This document shows, in pieces, positions 18,801 to 27,416 of a stretch of DNA of 64,000 nucleotides. Where the stretch lies: the NCBI GenBank assembly GCA_023663365.1, contig JAMPHP010000001.1:1398027-1462026 (forward strand), written 5' to 3'. Source of the DNA: Muribaculaceae bacterium (GTDB lineage Bacteria; Bacteroidota; Bacteroidia; Bacteroidales; Muribaculaceae). Both the position numbers and the translations under genes were made by a program. The notes beneath the pieces were generated by a model that saw only the letters and a list, made by a program, of their open reading frames with translations, was not told where the DNA came from and searched no databases. Position 1 is the stretch's first letter; each line of letters opens with the position of its first letter.

Positions 18801-19950
18801 CAGCGAGACGGAAGCGGCGCGAGTCGGCTGCGGTGAGGGTGAAATCGGAGAGCTCCACATCGGCAGTAAGGGCTTCGCCTGCGCTGAGGTCGGCGGGGTT
18901 GGCCTGATACTGACCCTGATAGAGATTTACGCCCTGCGGGTTCATGACGTAGGCTGTGAACTCAACATCGTCGTAAGCGGTGGGGGCGCCTTCGACCTTG
19001 AGGGTGCAGTCGGCAGTGACTTTGAAGCGCAGAGAGCGGTTGGAGCTGTTGAACGACGAGGTGATGTCGTCGGCTCCGAGGGTAAACTTGGTGAAGGTGT
19101 AGTCCTCCTTGAAGTTGAACTGCAGGTCGGTGCCGCTGCTGACGGTAATTTTGCCGTCGGTGAGGGAGGTGAATACCGAGTTCGACCAGTCGCAGATGTT
19201 GTTGAGGCAATCCTCGAGGCCTTCTGCGAAGTCGACGGTGAGAGTTACGTCGGCCGGTGCCTGCTCATCGTTCTCAAACACACGGATCACAATCTTCTCG
19301 CCGGGCTGAATGGCAGAAAGAGTGCAGTTGGACGAGAATGTGAACTTCTTGGTGGTGACAGCTTCGCCGCCTCGGGTGAGGCTGAAGAAGTCGGTGGCAC
19401 CGTTGACCCACGCGAGGGTGAGGTCGCTCTCGAGTGCGGGGTTGAAGTGGATGGTGTTGAGGCCGTCGGAGAGAGTGGGTTTCTGGCCGAGACCGCTGAG
19501 CGAGGCCGACACGCATTTGGCACCGTTCTCAATCTCGATGGTGAAAGAGTCGTTTCTGACCAGCTTCTCGCAGCTGATTTTCACCACGGGGTCGCTTCCC
19601 CAGTCTTTAATGAAGCCGGAGGTGTAGTTGCGCCCCCAGTACTGGCCGCCATAGCTCTCGTTGAAGTTTATCGCTGGCTTGGTGCCGTTTGGGAGCTCCA
19701 CGCCGGTGAGCACATAGCCCTCGGCGGGGAAAATATAGGTGTAAGGGATGGTGGTGGTTCCCTCGGTCTCTGCCGTGAATGAGGTTGCATCGGCAGGGAT
19801 GTCGACGGACACGGCAGTGGTGATGCTGCTGCCTTGCTTGATTATGACTGATCCGGGGATGTCCCAGGCGAAGCTGACCTTAAGCGCCGAGGCAGACAGC
19901 CCGGTACAAAGGGCGAGCAAGAGCAGCCAAAGTGAGCGGAAATTTTTCAT
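15877..19950 (-). CDS. Large exported protein with tandem Ig-like modules
   Basis: 1357 residues with a signal peptide (FRSLWLLLLALCTGLSASA) and no recognised enzyme. The second half contains at least five modules of about 105-115 residues, each starting like PADGATV-(K/N)-SLxSLT and containing a variant of AGxYTVTIPEGTF; examples begin near PVPGSVTGNLSKLTINFPGA and DPADGATVNSLASITVAFPE. These are Ig-like folds used as surface scaffolds or adhesins. The last 60 residues carry a sorting-like tail ending HGFYIINGKKAAVK. It follows the 738-residue gene by 20 nt, so the two are probably co-transcribed and may act together at the cell surface. Confidence 0.7.
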   Translation of the reverse strand: MKNFRSLWLLLLALCTGLSASALKVSFAWDIPGSVIIKQGSSITTAVSVDIPADATSFTAETEGTTTIPYTYIFPAEGYVLTGVELPNGTKPAINFNESYGGQYWGRNYTSGFIKDWGSDPVVKISCEKLVRNDSFTIEIENGAKCVSASLSGLGQKPTLSDGLNTIHFNPALESDLTLAWVNGATDFFSLTRGGEAVTTKKFTFSSNCTLSAIQPGEKIVIRVFENDEQAPADVTLTVDFAEGLEDCLNNICDWSNSVFTSLTDGKITVSSGTDLQFNFKEDYTFTKFTLGADDITSSFNSSNRSLRFKVTADCTLKVEGAPTAYDDVEFTAYVMNPQGVNLYQGQYQANPADLSAGEALTADVELSDFTLTAADSRRFRLAVSAKKPYVYIAPKEGWFIATVQAKEGAKFEPISSAGPDYTTFYVIALPLENSAKLDVNVTGGRALKLSPNAALSNSWDNPSSTFSIKEGASTIDFNPLYHAPFSLRPLESFNNFEAYLDGKKLVADDNGNYEVAPYTGADKASVLTVFADGTSTGKINTTTVTANGLSAEASFGALAHPIVIGTATKYLSGTVTTVKPEHKDCAITLNGTLVHGIADDGSRINGLNEAGEYVFTPTGTKSTVVITAQKFASITDIKPADGATVKALSSLSLTIPVISDEQMIFSSDEALAGITVTDSNGDAVSINPSLGEIGMNEDYTAYVYPVNFGSAVTEAGTYTVVIPEGTFYEVQWDDAAGDFVKVDGGFVTPATTLTYTVDPAMKSKLENFYLTPASGTAVKSLRVVYVNFPDFTAYDMTLQADDEPAITFTKGDVTVNCMFGPNWDSSDFRSFMIVPCDADYNETPLTADGTWTLTIPEGTFVHEGELSKAIEATFTIGADLPAYPISPVPGSVTGNLSKLTINFPGAYSVEYADKAITLEGADFTTATTFVSGTGTEFYIQFGTLPTVAGDYTVTIPEGAFTIDGEPSEAVSATFTYEPIWKLSPEAGAQVESLTEIIIEFPKATSAEFVGNEISFILTNGSTYAAPGMICEAVEGSAHPAFRVSLSPEAQQPPMGTITFIAAEGSFIVDGEECPEIKASYVLEHAVATGYTVDPADHVLVFSEYGCMWTFIFDESAQLSAASAKDFASQVKVTLNGADLVYDSDYMAMFESNMLLMGIVNSDVLKAGELKVSIPAGAILVSGTPAPAIEETFTVVAPKAYTFTTDPADGATVNSLASITVAFPEAATAELFNRYGISLTRGYDYRAQSITVTELTDAAVPTFKIDFTDAPDQAGAYTFACRIGTFTLDTNQESPEISISLNFQPQTGIDGITASPDGRYTVVSIAGRVILTDASADEVKALPHGFYIINGKKAAVK

Positions 19951-19970
19951 TGAATCCGGAATATTACTTA

Positions 19971-22187
19971 TTATTTAATGAAGATTTTCTGAGCTTTGCC
20001 GTTGGCAGATGCAATGTAGACGCCGCGGTTGAGGCCTGCGAGGTCGACGCTATCGGTGCCGGAGGCTACCACAGCACCGCTGATGCTGTAGATGGTGATG
20101 CTGCCGTCGGCCACTACCGATGTGCCGCTGACAGTGATGCCGCTGCCCTCGGTGCCGGGAGCTTCAGGTGCCTCGATGCCCGACCATTCTTCGTCGAGGG
20201 GGAGGTTGTAGAAGTCCATCGCGTAGGATCGTGTGGCCTGATCGTAGTAGCGGATGGTCATCTTGGGGTCTTTGGCATAGAAGTCGGGCACGATACCGTT
20301 GAGTATGCCGCGCTCGTCGGGGCCAAGGAGGAGCAGCGTGCGGCCTTCGGGGAGGTCGGGAGTGATAGCCTGACCGATGAGGAGCTCTTCGACGGCAGCG
20401 TCGGCGGCTGTCGCGCGCTTGATAAGCACCATGTACTCATGCCGGCTGTCGCTGTTGAAGGAAGTGGGGTCGAGCGCTTTGCTCTCGATGTAGCTGAGGG
20501 CGTAGTTCACGTTTGTGCCCATGGAGAGCTGGTCGATGCGGCGGAAGGTGCCGTTGCGGTTGATCCACATGAATCGCATACGGCTGTCGATTTCGTGAGT
20601 CTTGCCATCTTCGTCGGGCTCGCTCATGAGAACGGTGGGCACACGCATCTCGTCGACGTAGACGTAGCTCCCGGCGCCGTCGGGGCAGCGATCGATGTTG
20701 GCGGTCAGACTCTCGGGGTCGGAGTCCTCGTCGATTTCAAACTGGCTGCTGAAGCCGAGCACCTTCTTTGCCGAGAGGAGGTCGACGAAGTGGAACTCGT
20801 AGCCGTACTCATCGGAGCTGACGAACATCTGCTGAGGCTCGCAACCATCGATTTCGCTGAGTGCCAGCGAGCTGTCGGCTCCCTCGAAGAGAATGTGGAG
20901 GAGCTTGCCCTCGTGTGAGTATACGTAGTATGAGCTGATGTAGCTGTCGCTGGCCGACATGTAGTCCTCGCGTGTGACGATGAGAGCCGCTTTTCCTTCG
21001 GGGCTTCCGTAGCCGCCAAACTTGATGTCGTCGCGGTAGCGCATGCCGCCCACCGAGAAGTATGACGCGGGCACCATGCTGTTGTCGGCTTTGACCACGG
21101 GTATAGAAGTTGTGTAGTCGGTCTTGATCGAGCCATCGGGCTGGAGCTTGAGGAACTCGACGTTGAGCTTGTTGGGCGAGCGCATGGTGCACTTGTCGGA
21201 CACGGGGTCGTTGTAAGGATTATAGAAAGGCTCGTCGTACGACGAAATCACGAAGAAGAGCTGCCCGTGGTCGGTGAGAGTAATCATGAAGGGTGAGCTC
21301 TGCTGATCGCCGGGGAGCTGAATCTGAGGGATTGAGCGCTCGTAGATTAGCTCGGGTACGCCTGCGCCGGCGGCTTTCGAGTAGATTGTGAATTTGATTT
21401 TATTGGCGCAGAGATAATCCCAGAAGCCCATGGTTGCGGTCTCCTCGTCGGAGGGGATGTCGTCTTCGAGGAAGGTGATGAAGAAGTTGTCGGCAGTGCT
21501 GCCGTCGGTAGGAGCCTCGACAACGTCGCCGATGAGCTTGTCGTAGCTGAGGACGACTTTGTCGTGGCCCTCGGCTGTCTTTTCACCGCCGATGGAGTAG
21601 ATGAGGGAGCGGTAGTTGTTGTAGCCGACCTGAGCGTTGACGGCGAGGCCGATTACGACTTCGAGTTTATCATCGGTATTGAAGAAATTGCGTGAGATGA
21701 AGGGAGCTATCTCGCAGTTTGCCACACGCACTTCCTCATCGCGGTACGCCATTTTGTCGGAAATGGTTCCGACGAGGTTCATTGAGGCATCGTAGATGTT
21801 GAAGGTGTAGGACTGCAGGATGCGGTCGGTGAACTGGATGTCGCCGTGGGGTGGAATCTCGGTGTAGACGAGGTCGGCGGTGTAGTACCATTCTTCGCCG
21901 TCGGGGCCGTCGAGGTCACCGGCAAGACTTGTGGGGCCTAAGGAGAAGAAAGGCTTCGGAGCTTCGGCAGCCTCGGCCGCTTTCAGGCGCCGGCCCTTGA
22001 CATCGGCCTGCATCATGGCGTTGATTTCAGCTATACGAGAGCTTCGCGCGCACGTGAAAGCCGACTTGGATTCATGGCGGTACTGAAATCCGGAAAGGTC
22101 GATATTGGCCCTGCTACCGGCCTCCGCGGCCAATCCGGCCGAGAGAGTTAGAGCGAGGCTTACCGACAAAGACGTAAAAAGTCGCAT
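19971..22187 (-). CDS. Large exported protein with sorting-like C-terminal tail
   Basis: 738 residues from the ATG at 22187 (an earlier ATG at 22241 adds a non-signal-like leader). The N-terminus MRLFTSLSVSLALTLSAGLA is a clear signal peptide. The body is acidic, beta-rich and has no motif I recognise; repeated phrases such as YTADLVYTEIPPHGDIQF and the calls to strand-turn-strand suggest a propeller or Ig-like arrangement. The end (GVYIASANGKAQKIFIK) matches the sorting-like tails of five other exported proteins here. It heads the transcript that continues into the 1357-residue protein; a full-consensus promoter lies upstream. Confidence 0.65.
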   Translation of the reverse strand: MRLFTSLSVSLALTLSAGLAAEAGSRANIDLSGFQYRHESKSAFTCARSSRIAEINAMMQADVKGRRLKAAEAAEAPKPFFSLGPTSLAGDLDGPDGEEWYYTADLVYTEIPPHGDIQFTDRILQSYTFNIYDASMNLVGTISDKMAYRDEEVRVANCEIAPFISRNFFNTDDKLEVVIGLAVNAQVGYNNYRSLIYSIGGEKTAEGHDKVVLSYDKLIGDVVEAPTDGSTADNFFITFLEDDIPSDEETATMGFWDYLCANKIKFTIYSKAAGAGVPELIYERSIPQIQLPGDQQSSPFMITLTDHGQLFFVISSYDEPFYNPYNDPVSDKCTMRSPNKLNVEFLKLQPDGSIKTDYTTSIPVVKADNSMVPASYFSVGGMRYRDDIKFGGYGSPEGKAALIVTREDYMSASDSYISSYYVYSHEGKLLHILFEGADSSLALSEIDGCEPQQMFVSSDEYGYEFHFVDLLSAKKVLGFSSQFEIDEDSDPESLTANIDRCPDGAGSYVYVDEMRVPTVLMSEPDEDGKTHEIDSRMRFMWINRNGTFRRIDQLSMGTNVNYALSYIESKALDPTSFNSDSRHEYMVLIKRATAADAAVEELLIGQAITPDLPEGRTLLLLGPDERGILNGIVPDFYAKDPKMTIRYYDQATRSYAMDFYNLPLDEEWSGIEAPEAPGTEGSGITVSGTSVVADGSITIYSISGAVVASGTDSVDLAGLNRGVYIASANGKAQKIFIK

Positions 22188-22303
22188 AAGATTTATGTGA
22201 AAAGATTGGTGATATTGTTGTAAATGCCGCACGAAGCCCACCGGAGAGGGCTTGTGCGACAGAGTATATAAAATCCGGAATAGTGTCTGTTCAGAATTTT
22301 TGA

Positions 22304-22334
22304 CAAAGGTAGTGAAAATATCACATATATCAAA
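22304..22334 (-). promoter_or_regulatory. Promoter of the exported-protein pair
   Basis: Minus-strand TTTG (22331-22334), 19-base spacer, TACCTTTG (22304-22311): full Bacteroidetes consensus. It gives a leader of about 110 nt before the ATG at 22187. The surrounding gap 22188-22487 is AT-rich and shows no gene. Confidence 0.8.
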
Positions 22335-22487
22335 AAATATTTAGCACTATTCACACTTTGAGCTAAGTGATTTTGAGTGGAATGGGCGATTTGCTACCTA
22401 TTTGTTATAAGTAATTACGGCAAGTTTGGTTAACGAAAGTTTATGAATGGCGAAAAATGGTAAAGAAATCGTAAGGGATTGAGGTAG

Positions 22488-24230
22488 CTATCGTTGTAAT
22501 TCAAATTCAGACGTAAGCAGAGAGTCGAAGTCGTATCTTTCGTCGTCGATAAGCCTCGATGTGGGCTCGGCGTAGCAATTCGATGCCACACTTCTGCGTA
22601 GGCTGAGCGCCGGAGAGCTCACCCCGGCGAGGTCGAGGATGAGGTGAGCGATGTCGTAGCTGAGGATGCGCTTGCGGCTGTTGGCTATAATGGCCTCGGC
22701 TTTTGCCGGGTGCTTGTCGATGAAGCTCTTGGTCATATATACCACGAAGGGAATCTGATGGATAGCCTTGGCATAGCCGGGCGAGGGCGCTCCGAGTTCG
22801 CGGCCAAATTTATGGTCGTAGTCGTAGATGAGCTCTCCGTGGTCGGGGGTGTAGATTACTACGGCGTCGCGGCCCTCGAAGGCTTCGATTATGCGGGCGA
22901 GGTTTTCGTCGAGATAGGCGGTGGCGTTGTCGTAGTGCGCCACGTCGGCTTTTTCTTGCTCAGAGAGGTCGGAGCGGAAGCCGTAGTCGGCAGCCGTGAA
23001 GAGTGCTTTATCGGCAGGGTAGCGCCCGTCGGGGTACACGTGCTGGCCGTCGAGATGGAAGAGCAGCACCGAGTGGGGCGGAGTGGCTTGTGCCTGTGGC
23101 AGATAGCGGTCGAGGAGTTCGCCGTCGTATTGATATATGCTGTCGTTGCGGAAGTCGAAGCAGCTGTCGGAGATGTCCCGGTCGTTGATGAAGAAGAGGC
23201 AGCAGTTGTCGTTGCTTGCGGTTGTGGCTTGCGTGCTCTGATTGTCGTAGTACTCAAGGTGCAAGCCTGCCTTTCGGATCAGGGCAGGCCAAAGCGCTTG
23301 CTCGCTCCATGCCGAGCTGTCGGAGCTTACGGTGAGCAGGTGCCGCATGGCATACATCGTCCAGCCATCGCCTGTGACGGCATCGGTGAAGGGCACCAGC
23401 ATGGCGGATGAGTCGGATTGATTTCGGTATATTGAGTTGAGCCTTGGCCAAGTGTCGAGCTCGTAGCCGTAGAGCGAGCTGTGAGCCCTGTTGTCGGACT
23501 CGCCGATTACCACTACTACAGTGGTGGCGGTACTGTCGGCGGCTGAGGCCTCGGTGCAGTCGATAGCTCCTTTAAGCATTCCGACATGGGCGGAGTTGTC
23601 GCCAAGGCTTCGGTATGCCACATAGAACTGAAGCGGTGTGATGCGGCCCGATGTCATGGTATCGGTGTCGGTGAAGCCTCGGTAGGTAAAGTATGTGAAG
23701 GCTGCTGCCGAGATGGATACGCCGAAGATAGCAATGCCGGTGGCTATGCGGCGGAGGGGGTGATTAAAGCGGCTGTAGATATGCCTCAATCCAAGGCCTA
23801 TGATGAGGCCACCGAAAGGAGCGGCCAGCCATGGCAGGAGGGTGATGAGCGAGTGCCGCAGTGGAAGATGCGCAAGGAACTCACCGGCCTCGCCCGGGTC
23901 GGACTGCAGGATAATCCTCAGCACGGCTTCGTTGATGCGGCTGCTGGAAAAATAGGTGATGATGCTGTCGATGGCAAACAAAATCCATGCCATGACGCAT
24001 AGTGCGATGAGGAGCCTCCGGGCGTGTGAACGGGTGAGTGAGGCAAGAGCCGCCGTCGCCACCGCGGGAAACAGTCCTATCGCGAAACCGAGCTCGAGGC
24101 GGACGGGGCGGCAGAAATCATTGTCGTAGGGTGAGAGTCCTACCCCGAAGGCCAGACAGAACCAAAGGAACATCATGGCCGGGGTATGTGAGCGTATATT
24201 TAGAAAGCAGGATTTGATAGAGGGCATCAT
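22488..24230 (-). CDS. Phosphoethanolamine-transferase-like membrane sulfatase-fold protein
   Basis: 580 residues: five membrane helices within the first 190 residues, then a periplasmic alkaline-phosphatase/sulfatase domain. Key motifs are VVVVIGESDNRAHSSLYGYE (about 238-257), where Ser245 sits at the nucleophile position often held by Thr in EptA, and VVIYTPDHGELIYDYDHKFG, the metal-binding DHGE box. Such enzymes move phosphoethanolamine from phosphatidylethanolamine to lipid A or surface glycans, which lowers negative charge and sensitivity to cationic peptides. The substrate here is inferred. The open frame continues to 25994, but that extension is antisense to pullulanase and lacks membrane character; ATG at 24230 (or 24227) gives the proper N-terminus. 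Confidence 0.85.
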   Translation of the reverse strand: MMPSIKSCFLNIRSHTPAMMFLWFCLAFGVGLSPYDNDFCRPVRLELGFAIGLFPAVATAALASLTRSHARRLLIALCVMAWILFAIDSIITYFSSSRINEAVLRIILQSDPGEAGEFLAHLPLRHSLITLLPWLAAPFGGLIIGLGLRHIYSRFNHPLRRIATGIAIFGVSISAAAFTYFTYRGFTDTDTMTSGRITPLQFYVAYRSLGDNSAHVGMLKGAIDCTEASAADSTATTVVVVIGESDNRAHSSLYGYELDTWPRLNSIYRNQSDSSAMLVPFTDAVTGDGWTMYAMRHLLTVSSDSSAWSEQALWPALIRKAGLHLEYYDNQSTQATTASNDNCCLFFINDRDISDSCFDFRNDSIYQYDGELLDRYLPQAQATPPHSVLLFHLDGQHVYPDGRYPADKALFTAADYGFRSDLSEQEKADVAHYDNATAYLDENLARIIEAFEGRDAVVIYTPDHGELIYDYDHKFGRELGAPSPGYAKAIHQIPFVVYMTKSFIDKHPAKAEAIIANSRKRILSYDIAHLILDLAGVSSPALSLRRSVASNCYAEPTSRLIDDERYDFDSLLTSEFELQR

Positions 24231-24331
24231 AACGGAGTGCAAAATTAGTGATAAAAGACGAATGACGGGTGCATCGATGCTAAAAATCTCTAAAAAACAA
24301 CAGCATGTGCTGCAATCTACGGGAAAATAGT

Positions 24332-24339
24332 TATCTTTG
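24332..24339 (+). promoter_or_regulatory. -7 promoter box of pullulanase
   Basis: TATCTTTG matches the Bacteroidetes -7 consensus, 53 nt before the pullulanase ATG at 24393. No clear TTG lies 19-21 bases upstream, so the -33 element is weak or absent. Confidence 0.5.
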
Positions 24340-24392
24340 TATAACTTGAAAAACCAAGTAGAAAATATCATCTTACATCTGACATAAAACTT

Positions 24393-26402
24393 ATGAGTAA
24401 AGCTCTGTGCGCCAGTGTGGCGCTTGTCGCAGCCGCGACATTCTCTCCGGCACTCTTTGCCCTCGATACCATGGAAACACAGTACTCCGCATGGCCAACA
24501 TACAGTGGCGATGACCTTGAGCTCAAGGTCGACAGCAAAGGCACACATTTCACCTTGTGGTCGCCTGCTGCCGAGCAAGTTCGTGTATATATCTACGCCA
24601 CCGACCGCAATACAGCGCCTATCGACACCCTCGATATGCGAAAGGGCGACAATGGCACATGGTGTGCGTCGGTGCCCGAAAAGCTCTATGGCAAGTTCTA
24701 TACCTTTGAGGTGACCGCCGGCGGCAAGCGCCTTGCCGAGACTCCCGGTGTGTGGGCCAAGGCCGTAGGCACCAATGGCGAGCGTGCCGCCATCATCGAT
24801 TTTGCAAGCACAAACCCGCAGGGTTGGGACACCGACCGCGGCCCCGAACTGGCCAATATCACCGATGCTGTAATCTACGAGATGCACCATCGCGACATGA
24901 GTGTGCACCCCTCGTCGGGTATCGTGCATAAGGGAAAGTTCCTGGCCCTCACCGAGCCCGGCACGCATACCCCCGAGGGCGCATCGACCGGTATTGACCA
25001 CCTCAAGGAGCTTGGCATCACCCATGTGCATATACTGCCGAGCTACGACTATAACTCTGTCGATGAGGCCAACCTGCCCGCCAATCAGTACAACTGGGGC
25101 TATGACCCCTTCAACTACAATGCCCCCGAAGGCTCTTACTCCACCGACCCTGCCGACCCCGGTGTGCGTGTCAAGGAGATGAAGGAGATGGTGAAGGCGC
25201 TCCACGATGCCGGGATAGGCGTGGTGATGGACGTGGTGTATAACCACACCGCCAACAACGACGATTCCAACTTCTCGCTTACAGCCCCCGGCTACTACTA
25301 CCGCCACCGCCCCGACGGCTCGTACAGCGATGCCTCGGGCTGCGGCAACGAGACCGCCTCGGAGCGCAAGCAGATGAGCGACTTCATAGTGAACTCCGTG
25401 AAATACTGGGCGAAGGAATACCATATCGACGGCTTCCGCTTCGACCTCATGGCTATCCACGACATCGAGACGATGAACCGCGTGGCAGCCGAGCTTAAGA
25501 AAATCAATCCGTCGATCTTCGTCTACGGTGAGGGTTGGACCGCCGGTGATTCGCCCCTGCCCGTAGAGCAGCGTGCGCTGAAGGAGAATGTGGATAAGAT
25601 GGAGGGCATCGCCGTTTTCTCCGACGACATCCGCGATGCCGTGAAGGGCCACTATAGCAATGCCGCCGACCGCGGCTTCGCCACCGGAAAGCCCGGCAAT
25701 GAGGAGACCGTGAAAATCGGTATCGTGGCCTCGACAGCACACCCGCAGGTGGACTACAGCAAGGGCAACAACTCGAAGTTTGCCTATGCCGGTGCTCCCA
25801 CCGAGATTATAAACTATGTGTCGTGCCACGACGACCTCACCCTCACCGACAAACTCGCCAAGTCGATGCCCGGCAGCACCGAGGCCGAGCGCCGGCGTGC
25901 CGCCCGCCTTGCGCAGACGATAGTGTTTACGTCGCAGGGCACGCCCTTTATGTTTGCCGGCGAAGAGGTGTTCCGCGATAAGAAAGGTGTGCACAACTCC
26001 TATAAGTCGCCCGACTCAATCAATGCCATCGACTGGACGCTTAAGACTAAGAATGCCGACCAGTTTGCCTACTATCAGGGCCTTATCCGCCTCCGCAAGG
26101 AGCATCCGGCATTCCGCATGACTACTGCCGAGGATATTGCCCGCAATATAGTGTTCGACAAGGTGAGCGCTCCCAATGTGGTGTCGTACTCCATCAAGAA
26201 TAACGCCAACGGCGACCGCTGGCGCGAAATCAAACTCATCTTCAACGGCTCCGAGACCCCCTACGAGGCCAAAATCGGCAAGGGCGAATGGACTGTGATA
26301 GCTCGCGACGGTGAAATCAATCCCGACGGCATGGGCAGCTTCCGTGGCGGCAAGATTGCCGTGGAGCCCACCTCGGCGCTCATTCTCGCCCGCGAGAAAT
26401 AA
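24393..26402 (+). CDS. pulA: Type I pullulanase (GH13), exported
   Basis: Debranching enzyme that hydrolyses alpha-1,6 bonds in pullulan, starch and glycogen. 669 residues: signal peptide (SVALVAAATFSPALFA) without a lipobox, a CBM48-like N-terminal domain (about 50-150, THFTLWSPAAEQVRVYIYAT) and a GH13 barrel. The type I pullulanase box YNWGYDPFNYNAPEGSYST is present, as are DVVYNHT, GFRFDLMAIHD with the nucleophile Asp, YGEGWT with the acid Glu, and SCHDDLTLTDK. The protein likely works in the periplasm on malto-oligosaccharides already imported. It stands alone, divergent from the phosphoethanolamine transferase gene, and ends in a clear terminator. Confidence 0.94.
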   Translation: MSKALCASVALVAAATFSPALFALDTMETQYSAWPTYSGDDLELKVDSKGTHFTLWSPAAEQVRVYIYATDRNTAPIDTLDMRKGDNGTWCASVPEKLYGKFYTFEVTAGGKRLAETPGVWAKAVGTNGERAAIIDFASTNPQGWDTDRGPELANITDAVIYEMHHRDMSVHPSSGIVHKGKFLALTEPGTHTPEGASTGIDHLKELGITHVHILPSYDYNSVDEANLPANQYNWGYDPFNYNAPEGSYSTDPADPGVRVKEMKEMVKALHDAGIGVVMDVVYNHTANNDDSNFSLTAPGYYYRHRPDGSYSDASGCGNETASERKQMSDFIVNSVKYWAKEYHIDGFRFDLMAIHDIETMNRVAAELKKINPSIFVYGEGWTAGDSPLPVEQRALKENVDKMEGIAVFSDDIRDAVKGHYSNAADRGFATGKPGNEETVKIGIVASTAHPQVDYSKGNNSKFAYAGAPTEIINYVSCHDDLTLTDKLAKSMPGSTEAERRRAARLAQTIVFTSQGTPFMFAGEEVFRDKKGVHNSYKSPDSINAIDWTLKTKNADQFAYYQGLIRLRKEHPAFRMTTAEDIARNIVFDKVSAPNVVSYSIKNNANGDRWREIKLIFNGSETPYEAKIGKGEWTVIARDGEINPDGMGSFRGGKIAVEPTSALILAREK

Positions 26403-26424
26403 TACGGATTAGCAAAAACAGAAT

Positions 26425-26468
26425 CGGGGAAGTGCACGCAGACCTTGCGGACACTTCCCCGGAATTTT
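26425..26468 (+). terminator. Terminator of pullulanase; its 3' arm is duplicated 1 kb away
   Basis: CGGGGAAGTG (26425-26434) pairs with CACTTCCCCG (26452-26461), followed by AATTTTAT. The segment 26443-26462 (CCTTGCGGACACTTCCCCGG) recurs exactly at 27417-27436. Confidence 0.85.
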
Positions 26469-26528
26469 ATGATAGTGTGCTTGCTGCGCGCCGGTGCACG
26501 TTTGTCTTGCTCTTTAATGAACTGCTGA

Positions 26529-27128
26529 TTATAAGAGAAGGAGGTCGAAATAGTACATTCGAGTGCGGAGCTCCCCGTCTTTTATGTGATAGAATTCCTT
26601 CTCATCCTCAACGCGAGGAAAGAGGGGCTTAAAACCGTTGCGCTCATAGTATTTCAATGTGTGCTCGGTATTCAAAGCGTCAACCAGAACATACCGACAA
26701 GCCGTCTTATTATCACTTGTCACAAACCACTTCTTAATGAAATTCATCATTTGAAATCCTATGCGGTATTCATTGCCTTGAAATTCTTTAGCCACCGCAA
26801 TTCTGCCGATAAGGACAGCCGGATATGTTCGCCCCTGTTTATTGAAGGCAATCGCCTTATGGAGATGCCTCTTGGGATTATTCTGCATGTGAGTGGTCTG
26901 TATCGCGGCATTTGCAAGAGTCACAAAACCAACGACAGAGGTGACATCTTCCGCAAGGACCCAACAATATGTTTTGCCCATCAAATCTCTTTCATAGGCA
27001 AGTGTGTCGTTGTAAAAAAAATCATCGAGATCGGGCTCACCACAAGTGAACGGCTTGCAGTTTTCGAGAATACCTTGATTGACCTTGGCAAAAAGACATT
27101 TTAAGTCTATGGGGAAATGCAACTCCAT
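26529..27128 (-). CDS. GNAT-family N-acetyltransferase, candidate toxin
   Basis: 199 residues. The N-terminal signature FTCGEPDLDDFFYNDTLAYE resembles the FxCGxxxLDxFL motif of GNAT toxins such as TacT and AtaT, which acetylate charged tRNAs; the acetyl-CoA-binding motif A follows as IGRIAVAKEFQGNEYRIG, and the late segment EHTLKYYERNGFKPL closes the fold. It overlaps the stop codon of a 59-residue gene by one base (TAATG), the order antitoxin then toxin that is usual for such pairs. Codon use is more AT-rich than neighbouring genes and the pair sits between two copies of a 20-bp sequence, signs of acquisition. Toxicity is inferred, not shown. Confidence 0.75.
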   Translation of the reverse strand: MELHFPIDLKCLFAKVNQGILENCKPFTCGEPDLDDFFYNDTLAYERDLMGKTYCWVLAEDVTSVVGFVTLANAAIQTTHMQNNPKRHLHKAIAFNKQGRTYPAVLIGRIAVAKEFQGNEYRIGFQMMNFIKKWFVTSDNKTACRYVLVDALNTEHTLKYYERNGFKPLFPRVEDEKEFYHIKDGELRTRMYYFDLLLL

Positions 27129-27307
27129 TATTTTTTATCCCAAGGGAATTTAAATTCATGGAGTTGCTTTGCAATTTTCGCTACCCACGCTTCATCTTCT
27201 GCAGAAATTTGATTGTGTGGTAATTTCTCATTTTCTTCTGCTTCTCGAACAAAAGCGGCGGCTAATTCGCCTGTAAGAACAGGAACTTGTTTTATTGGTG
27301 TTGCCAT
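27128..27307 (-). CDS. 59-residue partner of the GNAT gene, candidate antitoxin
   Basis: The ATG at 27307 opens a 59-residue frame starting MATPIKQVPVLTGELAAAF, with a helical, acidic middle (REAEENEKL) and a C-terminal segment rich in Lys and aromatic residues (HEFKFPWDKK). It is AT-rich in codon use. I see no ribbon-helix-helix or helix-turn-helix motif, so it does not look like the DUF1778 antitoxins that accompany TacT. Its stop overlaps the GNAT start by one base and a full-consensus promoter precedes it, so the two are translated together from one transcript. A Bacteroidetes-specific antitoxin family is the simplest guess. Confidence 0.7.
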   Translation of the reverse strand: MATPIKQVPVLTGELAAAFVREAEENEKLPHNQISAEDEAWVAKIAKQLHEFKFPWDKK

Positions 27308-27328
27308 AATTGTCTCGTCTTAAAAACA

Positions 27329-27360
27329 CAAAGTTACAACATTAGAACAAATAAAACAAG
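27329..27360 (-). promoter_or_regulatory. Promoter of the GNAT cassette
   Basis: Minus-strand CTTG (27357-27360), 20-base spacer, TAACTTTG (27329-27336). The start site falls about 15 nt before the ATG at 27307, so the cassette carries its own promoter. Confidence 0.82.
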
Positions 27361-27416
27361 TATCAAGATGTTAATGCGTTGAAAAATAGGTGGAGTTGCA
27401 CCGCGCACTGCCGAGC

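Noticed and set aside
18502..19782. Plus-strand open frame of about 425 codons
   Set aside because: Shadow of the 1357-residue exported protein; the real frame has a signal peptide, repeats and a promoter upstream.
24231..25994. Minus-strand open frame that extends the phosphoethanolamine transferase ORF by nearly 590 codons
   Set aside because: It is antisense to the pullulanase gene, reads Gly/His/Val-rich shadow protein and has no membrane or family features; the true start is at 24230.
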